DNA from: Chloroflexota bacterium
GTDB lineage: Bacteria; Chloroflexota; Anaerolineae; Aggregatilineales; Phototrophicaceae
Length of the DNA stretch: 51,510 nucleotides
Assembly (NCBI GenBank): GCA_028875185.1
Contig: JAPPFH010000007.1
Coordinates: forward strand, 1-51,510
Reading direction: 5' to 3'
A program made the position numbers and the translations under genes. Positions 32,829-41,979 of this stretch are shown here, piece after piece (positions within the stretch are counted from its first letter, which is position 1; every line of letters starts with the position of its first letter). The notes beneath the pieces are model-generated. The model worked only from the letters and a program-made list of their open reading frames with translations. It was not told where the DNA came from and made no database searches.

Positions 32829-35061
32829 GCCGCGGCCCAAACAAGCTGAGGCGCTGGCTTATCGGCGCGGTTATATGGGCGTGGCCGCTGTGCCCGGCAG
32901 CGGGAAGACAGCGACCCTCTCTTATCTGGCGGCGCAGCTGCTAGCCGAGGCGGACTTCGCGGAAGGGCAAGAGATTCTAATTGTCACATTGGTGAATACA
33001 GCTGCTGCGAACTTCGCGCGGAGTCTCAATGAGTATGTAAAGGGGGACGGGCTGCTGCCAGGTTACGGCTATCGGGCGCGCACCTTGCACGGCTTGGCGA
33101 ACGATATCGTCCGCGGCAAGCCAACAGCCGCCGGGCTTGATGACCAGTTCACAATCGTTGATGAACGCGAGAGCAACGCGATTCTGGCGGAGGCGGTTGA
33201 TGCCTGGGCGCGCCGGTATCCAGAGGCGCCCGATGCCTACCTTGCGCCCGAGTTTGTGGACAAGGGTCACTATCGCACTCAGAAGTGGGCTGAGCAGCTG
33301 AGCGAGACGGCGCGGAATTTCATCAAGCAGGCAAAAGACAATCTGCTGACGCCCCTTGATGTCGGCAAGCTGCTTGACGCATATCCGGGCGAGCTGCTGC
33401 TGGCGGAGATCTGCGCCGAAATCTACAGCGATTATGATCGCGCCTTGGCTTATCGCGGGGCGGTCGATTTCCAGGATCTGATTCGCCTGGCTTTGAAAAC
33501 GCTGCGGCAGGAGCCAGCCTATCTGGCGTCCCTGCGGCAAAAGTGGGTCTTCATCTTGGAGGACGAGGCGCAGGACAGCTCGCGGCTGCAAGAAGACATC
33601 CTGGGTGAGCTGGCGGGGGAGGGCGGCAACTGGGTGCGCGTTGGCGATCCCAATCAAGCGATCTTCGAGAGCTTCACCACTGCCGACCCCAAGTTTCTGC
33701 GCGAGTTTATCGCCGCCGCTGGCGTTGACGGGCGCGAGCTGCCCAACTCCGGGCGCAGCACGCGCAGCATTCAAAGGCTGGCGAATCAGTTGATCGCCTG
33801 GTCGCTTGAGCATCCGCATCGGGCGATCCGCCAACGCATGCCGCTAAGCAAACCGTACATTCTGCCGACGCCGGCCGGCGATCCGCAGCCCAACCCACCC
33901 GACGATCCGACGGCGGTGGTATTATTCGCGGAAGCCTACAGCGCGGCAAAAGAAGCGCTAATGGTGACGGAATCTTGCAAGCGCTGGCTGGCGCGGAACC
34001 CCGAAAGCACGGCGGCGATCCTGGTGGCGCGCAACACGCGCGGCTCGGAGATCGTAAAGTTCTTGCGACAAGCCGGAGTGCCATACGTCGAGAATCTCAA
34101 TAGCAGCTCATCGACGCGCGCGGTTGTGGGCGCCTTGGCGCGCGTATTGGCGTACTTGGCTGATCCGAAGAGCGCGGGCAAGCTGGCGGAAGCCTACCGC
34201 GTGTGGCGGCGCGATGACCGCGCTGATCCCGCGGCGGCTGCCGAAATCAAAGCGGCGTCTGAGGCGCTGAAGCGAATCAAGCAAGTGGAGGACCTGGTCG
34301 CGCCCCGCTTGAGCGATTGGCTTGAAGACCGGATTGCGGAAAACGGCGACGAGGGACAATTCGCCGACTTAACAGCTTTTCGCGAGCAAGTGGGCGCATG
34401 GCTGCGCGCGGCCGAGATGCCCATTGACCAGTTGATTCTGACGATCGCCGGCGACATATTCCGCGATGTGAACGAGATCGCGACGGCGCACATGGTCGCG
34501 CTTTACCTGGCGCGCCTGGCGCAGACTCATCCGTTGATGCGTTCGCCGGAATTTGCCGCCGAGCTATACGATATCGCCAGCAACCGACGCCGCTTCACCG
34601 GCTTGAGCGATGACGAAGGGCAATTCGACCCGGACGCGCACAAGGGGGTAGTGACCGTGACTACGCTGCACAAAGCCAAGGGGCTGGAGTGGGATCGGGT
34701 GTACTTGATCTCGGCCAACAATTACGATTTTCCCTCTGCCGAGCCCAACGACAGCTTCATCGGCGAAAAATGGTTCATCCGCGATGACCTCAATTTGTCC
34801 GCTGAGGCGCTGGCGCAATTGAAAGCGCTGCATGACGCGAGCGGATATATTGAGAGCGCCGCCAGCCTCAACGCCCGCATCGAATACGCGGCCGAGCGCC
34901 TGCGCCTGCTCTACGTCGGCATCACGCGGGCGCGTAAAGCCTTGACCATCACCTGGAATACGGGAAGAGGGACGGCGACAGAAGCGACGCCGCTGCTGGC
35001 ATTGCGCACCTGGTGGGAAGGCGAGCGAGAGAAGGAGATGACGTGTGAGCCTCAACGCTGA
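32821..35061 (+). CDS. UvrD/PcrA-like superfamily 1A DNA helicase
   Basis: A 746-residue helicase with the complete set of UvrD motifs: Q-motif KPRPKQAEAL, Walker A G26-SGKT, Walker B D248-EAQD, VGDPNQAIF (motif III), VTTLHKAKGLEWDRVYL (motif V region) and LRLLYVGITRARKAL (motif VI). It would unwind DNA 3' to 5' with ATP. ATG 32821 is chosen over an upstream TTG because the conserved start follows it and it overlaps the previous stop. It lacks the C-terminal nuclease domain of AddA; the nuclease is supplied by the next gene, which overlaps its 3' end. This is the active motor of the proposed split AddAB-like complex. Confidence 0.9.
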   Translation: MFKPRPKQAEALAYRRGYMGVAAVPGSGKTATLSYLAAQLLAEADFAEGQEILIVTLVNTAAANFARSLNEYVKGDGLLPGYGYRARTLHGLANDIVRGKPTAAGLDDQFTIVDERESNAILAEAVDAWARRYPEAPDAYLAPEFVDKGHYRTQKWAEQLSETARNFIKQAKDNLLTPLDVGKLLDAYPGELLLAEICAEIYSDYDRALAYRGAVDFQDLIRLALKTLRQEPAYLASLRQKWVFILEDEAQDSSRLQEDILGELAGEGGNWVRVGDPNQAIFESFTTADPKFLREFIAAAGVDGRELPNSGRSTRSIQRLANQLIAWSLEHPHRAIRQRMPLSKPYILPTPAGDPQPNPPDDPTAVVLFAEAYSAAKEALMVTESCKRWLARNPESTAAILVARNTRGSEIVKFLRQAGVPYVENLNSSSSTRAVVGALARVLAYLADPKSAGKLAEAYRVWRRDDRADPAAAAEIKAASEALKRIKQVEDLVAPRLSDWLEDRIAENGDEGQFADLTAFREQVGAWLRAAEMPIDQLILTIAGDIFRDVNEIATAHMVALYLARLAQTHPLMRSPEFAAELYDIASNRRRFTGLSDDEGQFDPDAHKGVVTVTTLHKAKGLEWDRVYLISANNYDFPSAEPNDSFIGEKWFIRDDLNLSAEALAQLKALHDASGYIESAASLNARIEYAAERLRLLYVGITRARKALTITWNTGRGTATEATPLLALRTWWEGEREKEMTCEPQR

Positions 35062-35872
35062 TTTCGCCTTCACGCAGGGCAGCCTGGGTGATTTTGCCGC
35101 TTGCGCCCGCCGCTTCGAGCTCCGCTACATCAAGCGCATGCGCTACCCGGCGCTGGAAGTGGACGATCCCTTGCAATTCGAGGAGCGGACGCGCCAAGGC
35201 GCGCGCTTCCACAAGCTGGTGCAGCAGCATCTCTTGGGCGTGCCGGCGGAATTGCTGACGGCTTCGCTCGCGGATGATGAAGAACTGGCGCGCTGGTGGG
35301 CGAATTATTTGGCGCATGGCTTGATCGATCTGCCGGAGGCGCGTCATCCCGAAATCACCTTGCAGGCGCAGCTCGCCGGCCGCCGGCTGGTGGCGACTTA
35401 CGACTTGCTGGCGCTGGCGCCGGACGGACCCGCCGTCATCATCGATTGGAAGACTGGCGCGCGTGTACCGTCACAATCGGACTTGCGCGGGCGGATGCAG
35501 ACGATCGTCTATCGTTACGTGCTGGCGCAAGCGGGCGCCCATCTATACGCCGGCGAGAGCATACCGCCGGAACGCATCCGCATGGATTATGTCTATGTAG
35601 CGCGCGGCGGAGAGCGGATAAGCTTCAAATACTCGACGGCGCGGATGCGCGAAGATGAGGCGCTGCTGTCGCAAATGATTTCGGCGATAGCGTATGCTGA
35701 CGGATTTCCGCTGACCGATGACCTGCGGCGCTGCCGCTTTTGCAGTTACCGCTCGCTCTGTGACCGCGGCGAGGCTGGGCGGCTGGAAGATTTTGATCTG
35801 GACGAAGTTGAGGATGAAGCCGAAGAGATATTGACGCTGGATTTTGACCAGATCGCCGAGATTGAGTTTTAG
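35045..35872 (+). CDS. PD-(D/E)XK nuclease with Fe-S cysteines (AddB/Cas4-like)
   Basis: A 275-residue RecB-family nuclease. Active-site residues follow the Cas4/AddB layout: H56 (RQGARFHKLVQ), D120 (ATYDLLAL), D134-W-K136 (AVIIDWKTG) and Q152-x3-YRYVL. Four cysteines, C20 and C230-x2-C233-x5-C239, have the spacing that holds a 4Fe-4S cluster and ties the two ends of such domains together. The C-terminal 30 residues are strongly acidic. The GTG start lies within the end of the UvrD-like gene, so production is coupled. With the two helicase genes it forms a complete resection toolkit. A solitary Cas4 is less likely because no CRISPR array or cas gene is present. Confidence 0.88.
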   Translation: MSLNADFAFTQGSLGDFAACARRFELRYIKRMRYPALEVDDPLQFEERTRQGARFHKLVQQHLLGVPAELLTASLADDEELARWWANYLAHGLIDLPEARHPEITLQAQLAGRRLVATYDLLALAPDGPAVIIDWKTGARVPSQSDLRGRMQTIVYRYVLAQAGAHLYAGESIPPERIRMDYVYVARGGERISFKYSTARMREDEALLSQMISAIAYADGFPLTDDLRRCRFCSYRSLCDRGEAGRLEDFDLDEVEDEAEEILTLDFDQIAEIEF

Positions 35873-36025
35873 ATACGTCACTCCGGCGCAAAGCGGCGAC
35901 GATGAACCCAATGGCAAATTCTCGCGTAGAATCTCGGCGCGCTCGCGTCAACCTGCCGCCCTCGCCGGTAAAGCCTTGTTGACCACTTCGTCAGTATTGA
36001 GCGACACGTTTGAGCAAAGGAGAAC

Positions 36026-37228
36026 ATGATGAAAATCGACCGCGTCCGCAGCTTGCATGTCAGCGCCGAATGGGATTACCACGAGCCGCTCGGCGAAGCC
36101 CATCTCTCCCGGCCCGAGAGCATCTATAGCGATCTTGAAGCGCGCGTGCCGAGCTGGCCCGTGAATGATGTATCCAGCGGACCGCCGTACGCCGTTGACG
36201 CGCACTTTCTGCTCATCGATACCGATGAGGGCGTGAGCGGCATCTGCGGGCCCGTCGGCGACGAAGATATCGCCATCATCAATCGCACCTTCGTCGACAT
36301 CCTCATTGGTGAGGATCCGCATGCGATTGAACGCATCTGGGACAAGATGTACCGCCACTCAATCCACGGCCGCAAAGGCAGCCCGATGATGGCGCAGAGC
36401 AAGGTCGATCTGGCGCTTTGGGACCTCAAGGGCAAGCTCTTGAACGCGCCGGTTCATCAATTGCTGGGCGGGCCGAGCCGGGCGAAAATCCGCGCATACG
36501 CCTCCATGCTGGGTTACTCGGTCGATCCGCTAAAAGTGGTCGAGCGGACGCGGCAATTCCTGGCGCAGGGCTTCACCGCCTTCAAATGGTTCCTGCCCTG
36601 CGCGCCCAAGGATGGCGAGCCCGGCATCCGCCGAAACCTCGCGGTCATTCGGGCGGCGCGGGAGGCGGCGGGCCCCGATGTCGATCTGATGTTTGACGCC
36701 TGGAGCAGTTGGAATGTGCCCTACACACTGCGCATGATCGAACTGTCGCGCGAGTATCGCCCCTACTGGTTTGAGGAGCCGGTGCTGGCGGATTTGATCC
36801 CGCAATATGCCGAGCTGCGGGAGGAAGCGCGCGGCGTCTTCATCAGCGGCGGCGAGCACGAATACACGCGCTGGGGCGTCAAGGCATTGCTGGACGCGCG
36901 CGCGGTCGATGTGCTGCAAGCCGATGTGACCTGGGCTGGCGGGTTGAGCGAGATGACGAAGATTTGCGCCTTGGCTTCAGCCTACGACATCCCGGTGATC
37001 CCGCATCACGGCGGCTGGCCCTCGACCCATCTGATCGCTTCGCAGAGCTTGACGGCGTGCCCCATGCAGGAGTGGTTGATTCAGTATGGCCGCGCGCCCA
37101 ACGTCTTCTACAAGCACAAGCTGAATCCGGTAAATGGGCATATCGAAGTGCCGAATACGCCCGGGCTGAATATGGATCTGGCGGATGAAGGCTTGACCCT
37201 GCTCGAGGAGCGGGCGCTGACGGGCTGA
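36026..37228 (+). CDS. Enolase-superfamily dehydratase, L-rhamnonate dehydratase-like
   Basis: A 400-residue member of the mandelate racemase/muconate lactonizing group. Metal ligands D224 (LMFDAWSSWN), E250 (YWFEEPV) and E277 (GGEHEYTR) are in place, with the general acid/base H327 in IPHHGG and the WAGGLSEMTKI strand. The combination GEHEYTRWG, VLQADVTWAGG and IPHHGGWPS is characteristic of rhamnonate dehydratase-like enzymes, which remove water from a sugar acid to give a 2-keto-3-deoxy acid. AAGGAG ends four bases before ATG 36026; the second ATG, 36029, has better spacing. Its stop overlaps the recJ start. The exact sugar acid is uncertain. Confidence 0.85.
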   Translation: MMKIDRVRSLHVSAEWDYHEPLGEAHLSRPESIYSDLEARVPSWPVNDVSSGPPYAVDAHFLLIDTDEGVSGICGPVGDEDIAIINRTFVDILIGEDPHAIERIWDKMYRHSIHGRKGSPMMAQSKVDLALWDLKGKLLNAPVHQLLGGPSRAKIRAYASMLGYSVDPLKVVERTRQFLAQGFTAFKWFLPCAPKDGEPGIRRNLAVIRAAREAAGPDVDLMFDAWSSWNVPYTLRMIELSREYRPYWFEEPVLADLIPQYAELREEARGVFISGGEHEYTRWGVKALLDARAVDVLQADVTWAGGLSEMTKICALASAYDIPVIPHHGGWPSTHLIASQSLTACPMQEWLIQYGRAPNVFYKHKLNPVNGHIEVPNTPGLNMDLADEGLTLLEERALTG

Positions 37229-39525
37229 TGACGGGGCAGCGGCGTCCACGCAGGGAATGGCGGGAGGCGGCGCCGGCAGCTGTCCCCGCTTCGCTCGCCG
37301 AATTCGTCGGCGGGCATGACTTGGTGGCGCAGTATCTGGCGCGTAAAGGCATCACTTCGATTGCCGGGGCGCAGCGCTTCTTGTCGCCGCGCAAGTACAG
37401 TCCGGCGTCTCCCGAAGAACTGCCCGATATTGAGCGCGCCGTCGAGCGGCTGGGGCGCGCCATCCGTGACCGCGAGCGCATCCTCGTCTGGGGAGACTTT
37501 GATGTCGACGGCCAGACTTCGACCGCGCTGCTGTATTCGGCGCTGAACCGGCGGGGCGCGCGCGTAAGTTATCATGTGCCGAATCGCTTCAGCGAGGGGC
37601 ACGGCATTCATCCGCCGACCCTGAAGCGAAAGCTCGATGATGGCGTCGATCTCCTTCTGACCTGCGACACCGGCGTCAGCGCCCACGACGCCATCAACTA
37701 CGCGGCGAGCCGCGCGGTAGATACGATCGTCACCGATCATCATACCTTGCCCGAGACGCTGCCGGATGCCGTCGCCCTAATCAATCCGCGCCGCTTGCCC
37801 GCTGGACACCCCTTGCTTGAGCTGCCCGGGGTCGGCGTCGCCTACAAACTCATCGAGGCGCTAAACGGCGGTGATGACGCCGACCGCCTGCTCGACTTGG
37901 CAGCGCTGGGCATCGTCGCCGATGTCATGGCGCAGGTGGATGACACGCGTTATCTCTTGCAGCGCGGCTTGGAGAGACTGCGCGAGAATCAGCGGCTGGG
38001 CTTGAAGGCAATTTTGGAGCGGGCGGGGATAGCGGCGGCAGAGCTCAACGAAAGCGACATCGGCTTCGCGATTGCGCCCCGTTTGAATGCGCTGGGGCGG
38101 CTTGATGACGCCAACGCGGCGGTCGAGCTGCTGACGACTGACGATTGGGGGCGGGCGCGGATTCTGGCGAATTTGCTGGAGGGCTTGAATCAGCGGCGGA
38201 AGTTCTTGTCGAATCAGGTATACGAATCGGCGATCGCGCAGATTGAAGCCGCGCCCTGGCTTTTGGATTATGCGGCGCTCGTGCTTAGCCACGACGATTG
38301 GCACAGCGGCGTAATCGGCATCGTGGCTGGACGTCTGGTCGAAGAGTTCGGCATACCGGTCGTGCTGATAGCGACGCCTGATGAAACCGGGCGCGGCTCT
38401 GCGAGGTCGGTGGCGAGTGTAGATATTACAGCGGCTTTGCGGCGCGCCGCGAGCCACTTGGGGCGTTACGGCGGGCATAGTATGGCGGCCGGGCTGAGCT
38501 TGCCGGCCGAGCGGGTTTTCCAATTTCGGCGCGCGCTCTCGCGGGCGGTCCGCGAAAGTGCTGGCGACGCGCCCATGACGCCGATGCTGGCGATTGATGG
38601 CTATCTCGCCTTGGCGGACATCTCGCTGGGGCTAACCGCTGATATCGAGCGTCTGGCGCCCTTCGGCAATGGCAATCCGCCCTTGACCCTGGCGACGCGA
38701 AACCTAAAACTGGCAAGCCGCCGCGGGCTGGGACGGCGCGGCGAGCATCTGCAAGTGGAGGTCGAAGATGAGCAGGGGCGGCGGCAGCGGGTCATCTGGT
38801 GGCGGGGCGCAAGCGCAGACTTGCCGCGCGGGCGCTTCGATCTCGCTTATACCTTGCGAACCAGCGTCTACAAGGGGGAGCGTGAAGCGCTGGTCGAGTG
38901 GCTGGATTATCGTCCGCTCAGCGGGGCGCCGATTGAGCTTGAGCGCGAGGCGTCCACTTACGAACTGGTAGACAAGCGCCAGAGCGCGGAGCCGTATGCC
39001 GACCTGGCAAAGGCACGTAGCCGCTTTCCCGGCGCGCTGGTCTGGGCGGAGATGGAAGAGATTGACGGCGCGGTTGATCGACTGGCGCTGCGGATGAGCG
39101 AGACCTTGATCGTCGCGACGGTTCCGCCAGCGGCCGAGGTTTGGGCGGCGGCGCTGGCGACGGTGAATCCTGAACGGCTGGTCTTGTTTGGTTTGCGCCC
39201 GGACGCAGAGACGACGCGGGTTTTTCTGGCGCGTCTGGCGGCTTTGGTCAAATATGCCGTTAATCAACGGGATGGGGCTGCCGGGCTTGAGGCGCTGGCG
39301 GCGGCGCTGGGGGAGCGCGAGCGCAGCGTCCAGGTGGGATTGCAAGTGCTGCGCGCACTGGGTAAACTCAATTATCAGGTGCATGCGAGCGGCGAATATC
39401 GGATGAGATTGGCTGATGCCGCGCCGAACGATCAACTGGCGGCGCTGCAAAATCGGCTGCGGCTGCTGCTGCAGGAGACGCGCGCCTATCGCAACTATTG
39501 GCTGACGATGAAGATACAGGAATGA
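37228..39525 (+). CDS. recJ: Single-stranded-DNA-specific exonuclease RecJ
   Basis: A 765-residue DHH-family nuclease. Motif I is D90-FDVDGQTS, CDTGVSAHD follows, motif III is D170-H-H, and the DHHA1 domain carries GGHSMAAG (415-422) and an OB-like domain with APFGNGNPP. RecJ removes nucleotides from the 5' side of single-stranded DNA in recombination and mismatch repair. The last 200 residues, from about 560, are an extension beyond the core enzyme. The start ATG overlaps the stop of the dehydratase gene by four bases and an isomerase gene follows four bases after its stop, an unexpected catabolic setting. The helicase-nuclease operon lies just upstream, which may be the older functional link. 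Confidence 0.92.
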   Translation: MTGQRRPRREWREAAPAAVPASLAEFVGGHDLVAQYLARKGITSIAGAQRFLSPRKYSPASPEELPDIERAVERLGRAIRDRERILVWGDFDVDGQTSTALLYSALNRRGARVSYHVPNRFSEGHGIHPPTLKRKLDDGVDLLLTCDTGVSAHDAINYAASRAVDTIVTDHHTLPETLPDAVALINPRRLPAGHPLLELPGVGVAYKLIEALNGGDDADRLLDLAALGIVADVMAQVDDTRYLLQRGLERLRENQRLGLKAILERAGIAAAELNESDIGFAIAPRLNALGRLDDANAAVELLTTDDWGRARILANLLEGLNQRRKFLSNQVYESAIAQIEAAPWLLDYAALVLSHDDWHSGVIGIVAGRLVEEFGIPVVLIATPDETGRGSARSVASVDITAALRRAASHLGRYGGHSMAAGLSLPAERVFQFRRALSRAVRESAGDAPMTPMLAIDGYLALADISLGLTADIERLAPFGNGNPPLTLATRNLKLASRRGLGRRGEHLQVEVEDEQGRRQRVIWWRGASADLPRGRFDLAYTLRTSVYKGEREALVEWLDYRPLSGAPIELEREASTYELVDKRQSAEPYADLAKARSRFPGALVWAEMEEIDGAVDRLALRMSETLIVATVPPAAEVWAAALATVNPERLVLFGLRPDAETTRVFLARLAALVKYAVNQRDGAAGLEALAAALGERERSVQVGLQVLRALGKLNYQVHASGEYRMRLADAAPNDQLAALQNRLRLLLQETRAYRNYWLTMKIQE

Positions 39526-39529
39526 GGCT

Positions 39530-40291
39530 ATGGCTTACGAACAATCAGTATCATGGTGGTGCATCGCAAGGGAAAACACCGACTTGGTCGATATGCTGCA
39601 GACATGCAAAGCGATCGGCTATACGGCGATGGAACTGGTTCCGGTGGAGCAGTTCGCGCTCGTGCGGGATCATGGAATGAAGATCGCGACTCATGGACTG
39701 CACTGGGGAATACCGGTCGGCATCAACGATCCGGCGAATTGGGACGATATCAAGCGGCAGGCGGATGCCAACCTGAAACTGGCTGTCGAATGGGACATCC
39801 CCTACCTGATCGTCTTCAGCGGCAATCGCGAGGGCATGGATGACGAGCGCGGCGCCGAAAACGCAATCAAACACCTGGAGCTGCTGGCGCGCGATGCCGA
39901 ATCAGCCGGCATCGTCCTGATACTCGAATTGCTCAACAGCAAGGTGAACCACCCGGATTATATGTGCGACCGAACCGCGTGGGGCGTACAGGTGGTATCG
40001 GCGGTGGATTCGCCCAACGCCCGCCTGTTGTACGACATCTATCATATGCAGGTGATGGAGGGCGATGTCATCCAGACGATCCGCGACAACCATCAGTGGT
40101 TCGCCCATTATCACACCGCGGGCGTGCCCGGCCGGAATGAAATCGACGAGACGCAAGAATTGTATTATCCCGCCATCTGCCGCGCGATCGCCGAGACCGG
40201 CTTCGACGGCTATGTCGGTCAAGAATTTGTGCCGCTCGGCGATTGGAAGGCGGCTATGCAGTACGCTTATGACGCCTGCAACGTAGATTAA
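39530..40291 (+). CDS. Sugar isomerase-like TIM-barrel protein, hydroxypyruvate isomerase family
   Basis: A 253-residue xylose-isomerase-like TIM barrel. Likely metal and catalytic residues are E133 (ILELLNS), D169 (LLYDIYHMQ), H194 and E232 (GYVGQEF), and HYHTAGVPGRNEID is the family signature. Enzymes of this type isomerise hydroxypyruvate/tartronate semialdehyde or epimerise keto-sugars. It follows recJ by four bases and is in the same run as the dehydratase, so it probably handles a product or substrate of sugar-acid breakdown. The specific reaction cannot be read from the sequence. Confidence 0.85.
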   Translation: MAYEQSVSWWCIARENTDLVDMLQTCKAIGYTAMELVPVEQFALVRDHGMKIATHGLHWGIPVGINDPANWDDIKRQADANLKLAVEWDIPYLIVFSGNREGMDDERGAENAIKHLELLARDAESAGIVLILELLNSKVNHPDYMCDRTAWGVQVVSAVDSPNARLLYDIYHMQVMEGDVIQTIRDNHQWFAHYHTAGVPGRNEIDETQELYYPAICRAIAETGFDGYVGQEFVPLGDWKAAMQYAYDACNVD

Positions 40292-40297
40292 TTGATT

Positions 40298-41452
40298 ATG
40301 TCTGGGCAATACAAGATTCGACGAAATAACCAAGACGATTTTTCTGACCGCAAGACGGGCTACAACATAGCCAAGAGGGGCGGTGGCTGCTTAGAAAACA
40401 TTAAGTCATGTCTCGGTCTTATAATCCTGCTAACACTGTGTGGTCTCATCATAGTTGCCTTTACAGATGCACAGAACGCACAAGCACTAGATGATTCTTG
40501 TTTTCCACACAAAACTCTCTACACAGTCGCGCGAGTGGAATTAAGGGATGGCGATTCACGCTTCGCCAAAGAATTAGAGAAGACAAGAGTAAACAAAACG
40601 TACACAGTGGTTAGATCATATACGGACTGGTTATTTGGCTCGTGCTGGATTCAAACTACTCGTGGGTGGCTACTGCGCCGCCCTACGGGGAGCGTCATAA
40701 AACCTGGAGCCCCTCCTGCTCAGCAAACAGACAGCACATCGGCAACACATACCACGACGACCTCACCAAGTTGCTACTCATCCAGCAAAGCATACATCAC
40801 AGGCACGATGAATATCCGTTCTGGGCCCTCAACTGAAAATAGCAAAGTAGGAAGTGCAAGCCTGGGCGATTCGTTCACTGTATCACAATCCCAACGTGAA
40901 GGAGATTATTGTTGGCTCAAGATTGGTAAAGGCTGGATAGCCCAAACGGGTCGTGTGCAATCAACGAAGCCTGCCGTAAAGCCTTCAAGCGACCTGCCGC
41001 CAATAGAAGGCAGTGAATTGTTCAGACAGCACGTAATCGAAGCGTTTGAATTCCTTCGCACTAAATCGCCCAAGTGGTTCGATTATACTACGCCCAAAAT
41101 CCGCAAAGTTGTTGAATCGAGTTCGTCAAACGGGGCGGTTGGGTGGGTTACGCTAGCGAACCGCAACGCAAACCACGCAACAGTCTCGATACGTGGCAAC
41201 AGCATCCTAGAGGAGGGAGGCTGGCCGCTGTATGCCGTACTGGTTCACGAGGCTTGCCACATCCATCAATGGAACGATGGGAAATACCAAAAAAGTAAAT
41301 GGTTTAGTATCGACGGCGAGGATGAAAGAGAATGCTTTGGAGTACAGGCCCAAGCCATGTCGGAGATAGTCCCAAATGACCCGCTTATCCCCGTGACCAG
41401 GTGCTTCGCTAAGAAATACCCCTACCAGTACGTTTGCCGTGGAATTCAGTAG
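40298..41452 (+). CDS. Membrane-anchored SH3-domain protein with HExxH zinc-protease motif
   Basis: A 384-residue protein: a cytoplasmic basic head, one membrane helix (about 38-56), a first SH3-like region ending GWLLRRPTG, a Ser/Thr-rich linker, a bacterial SH3 domain (AYITGTMNIRSGPSTENSKVG...WLKIGKGWIAQTG), and a C-terminal domain with H317-E-A-C-H321 (LVHEACHIHQW). A downstream acidic stretch (GEDERECFGVQAQ) can supply the third zinc ligand. It is probably a cell-envelope metalloprotease held outside by its helix and targeted by the SH3 domains. Several cysteines suggest disulfides. Codons are clearly AT-richer than the surrounding genes, a sign of transfer. ATG 40298 is preferred over TTG 40292; no clear ribosome site is seen. 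Confidence 0.78.
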   Translation: MSGQYKIRRNNQDDFSDRKTGYNIAKRGGGCLENIKSCLGLIILLTLCGLIIVAFTDAQNAQALDDSCFPHKTLYTVARVELRDGDSRFAKELEKTRVNKTYTVVRSYTDWLFGSCWIQTTRGWLLRRPTGSVIKPGAPPAQQTDSTSATHTTTTSPSCYSSSKAYITGTMNIRSGPSTENSKVGSASLGDSFTVSQSQREGDYCWLKIGKGWIAQTGRVQSTKPAVKPSSDLPPIEGSELFRQHVIEAFEFLRTKSPKWFDYTTPKIRKVVESSSSNGAVGWVTLANRNANHATVSIRGNSILEEGGWPLYAVLVHEACHIHQWNDGKYQKSKWFSIDGEDERECFGVQAQAMSEIVPNDPLIPVTRCFAKKYPYQYVCRGIQ

Positions 41453-41466
41453 CTAACGAGGTTGTC

Positions 41467-41865
41467 ATGTGTGAGTTTAAGTTAGCAACCGTTGATGTAT
41501 TTGCGGCGATGTGTGTAATCGTGCCGATTGCGTTTGTATTTCATGCTTTGATATGGGAAGTCGGAAAGATAAGACGTCCTGACCAAAGCGGAGCAGAACT
41601 TTCGCGTCGGCGGTTATTTTGGTGCTTTGTAGCCGTTGCGTTGATGATGCTTGCAGGACAATTTCAGAACGCTTGCGAGACTCTTGAATGGCAAATCGTA
41701 TTTCTGATGATTTGCTCAGTGGGATTGTGGGAGGCAATCTTTTTCATGCTTGAGCCACCTGAGCGCAAACCACGAAAGACAGATAAAGGTCACGCACAAT
41801 ACGCTAACATCGTAAGGCATCAAGGGGCGCATCCGAAACCACAGGGTCGCAGATGGGTAAAGTAA
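41467..41865 (+). CDS. Small hypothetical membrane protein
   Basis: A 132-residue protein with three hydrophobic stretches: FAAMCVIVPIAFVFHALIW (about 12-30), RLFWCFVAVALMMLAGQF (about 48-65) and WQIVFLMICSVGLWEAIFFML (about 74-94), then a basic soluble tail rich in K/R/H. I do not recognise a family. It begins 15 bases after the metalloprotease stop and shares its AT-rich composition, so the two probably arrived together. ATG 41467 is chosen; the frame is open further up but overlaps the previous gene. Confidence 0.55.
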   Translation: MCEFKLATVDVFAAMCVIVPIAFVFHALIWEVGKIRRPDQSGAELSRRRLFWCFVAVALMMLAGQFQNACETLEWQIVFLMICSVGLWEAIFFMLEPPERKPRKTDKGHAQYANIVRHQGAHPKPQGRRWVK

Positions 41866-41979
41866 AGTCACTTGCTATCACTGCCCAAATGTGCTGTAAT
41901 TTCAGTAGTTCAAAGGGATTCGCCATGACTGAAAAGACTCAACAAAACACTGATATGTAGTTCCTCAATATTGCCATGC

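Noticed and set aside
35045-35872. CRISPR Cas4
   Set aside because: The nuclease has a Cas4-like Fe-S layout, but there is no CRISPR array or other cas gene in the window and the gene overlaps a UvrD-like helicase gene.
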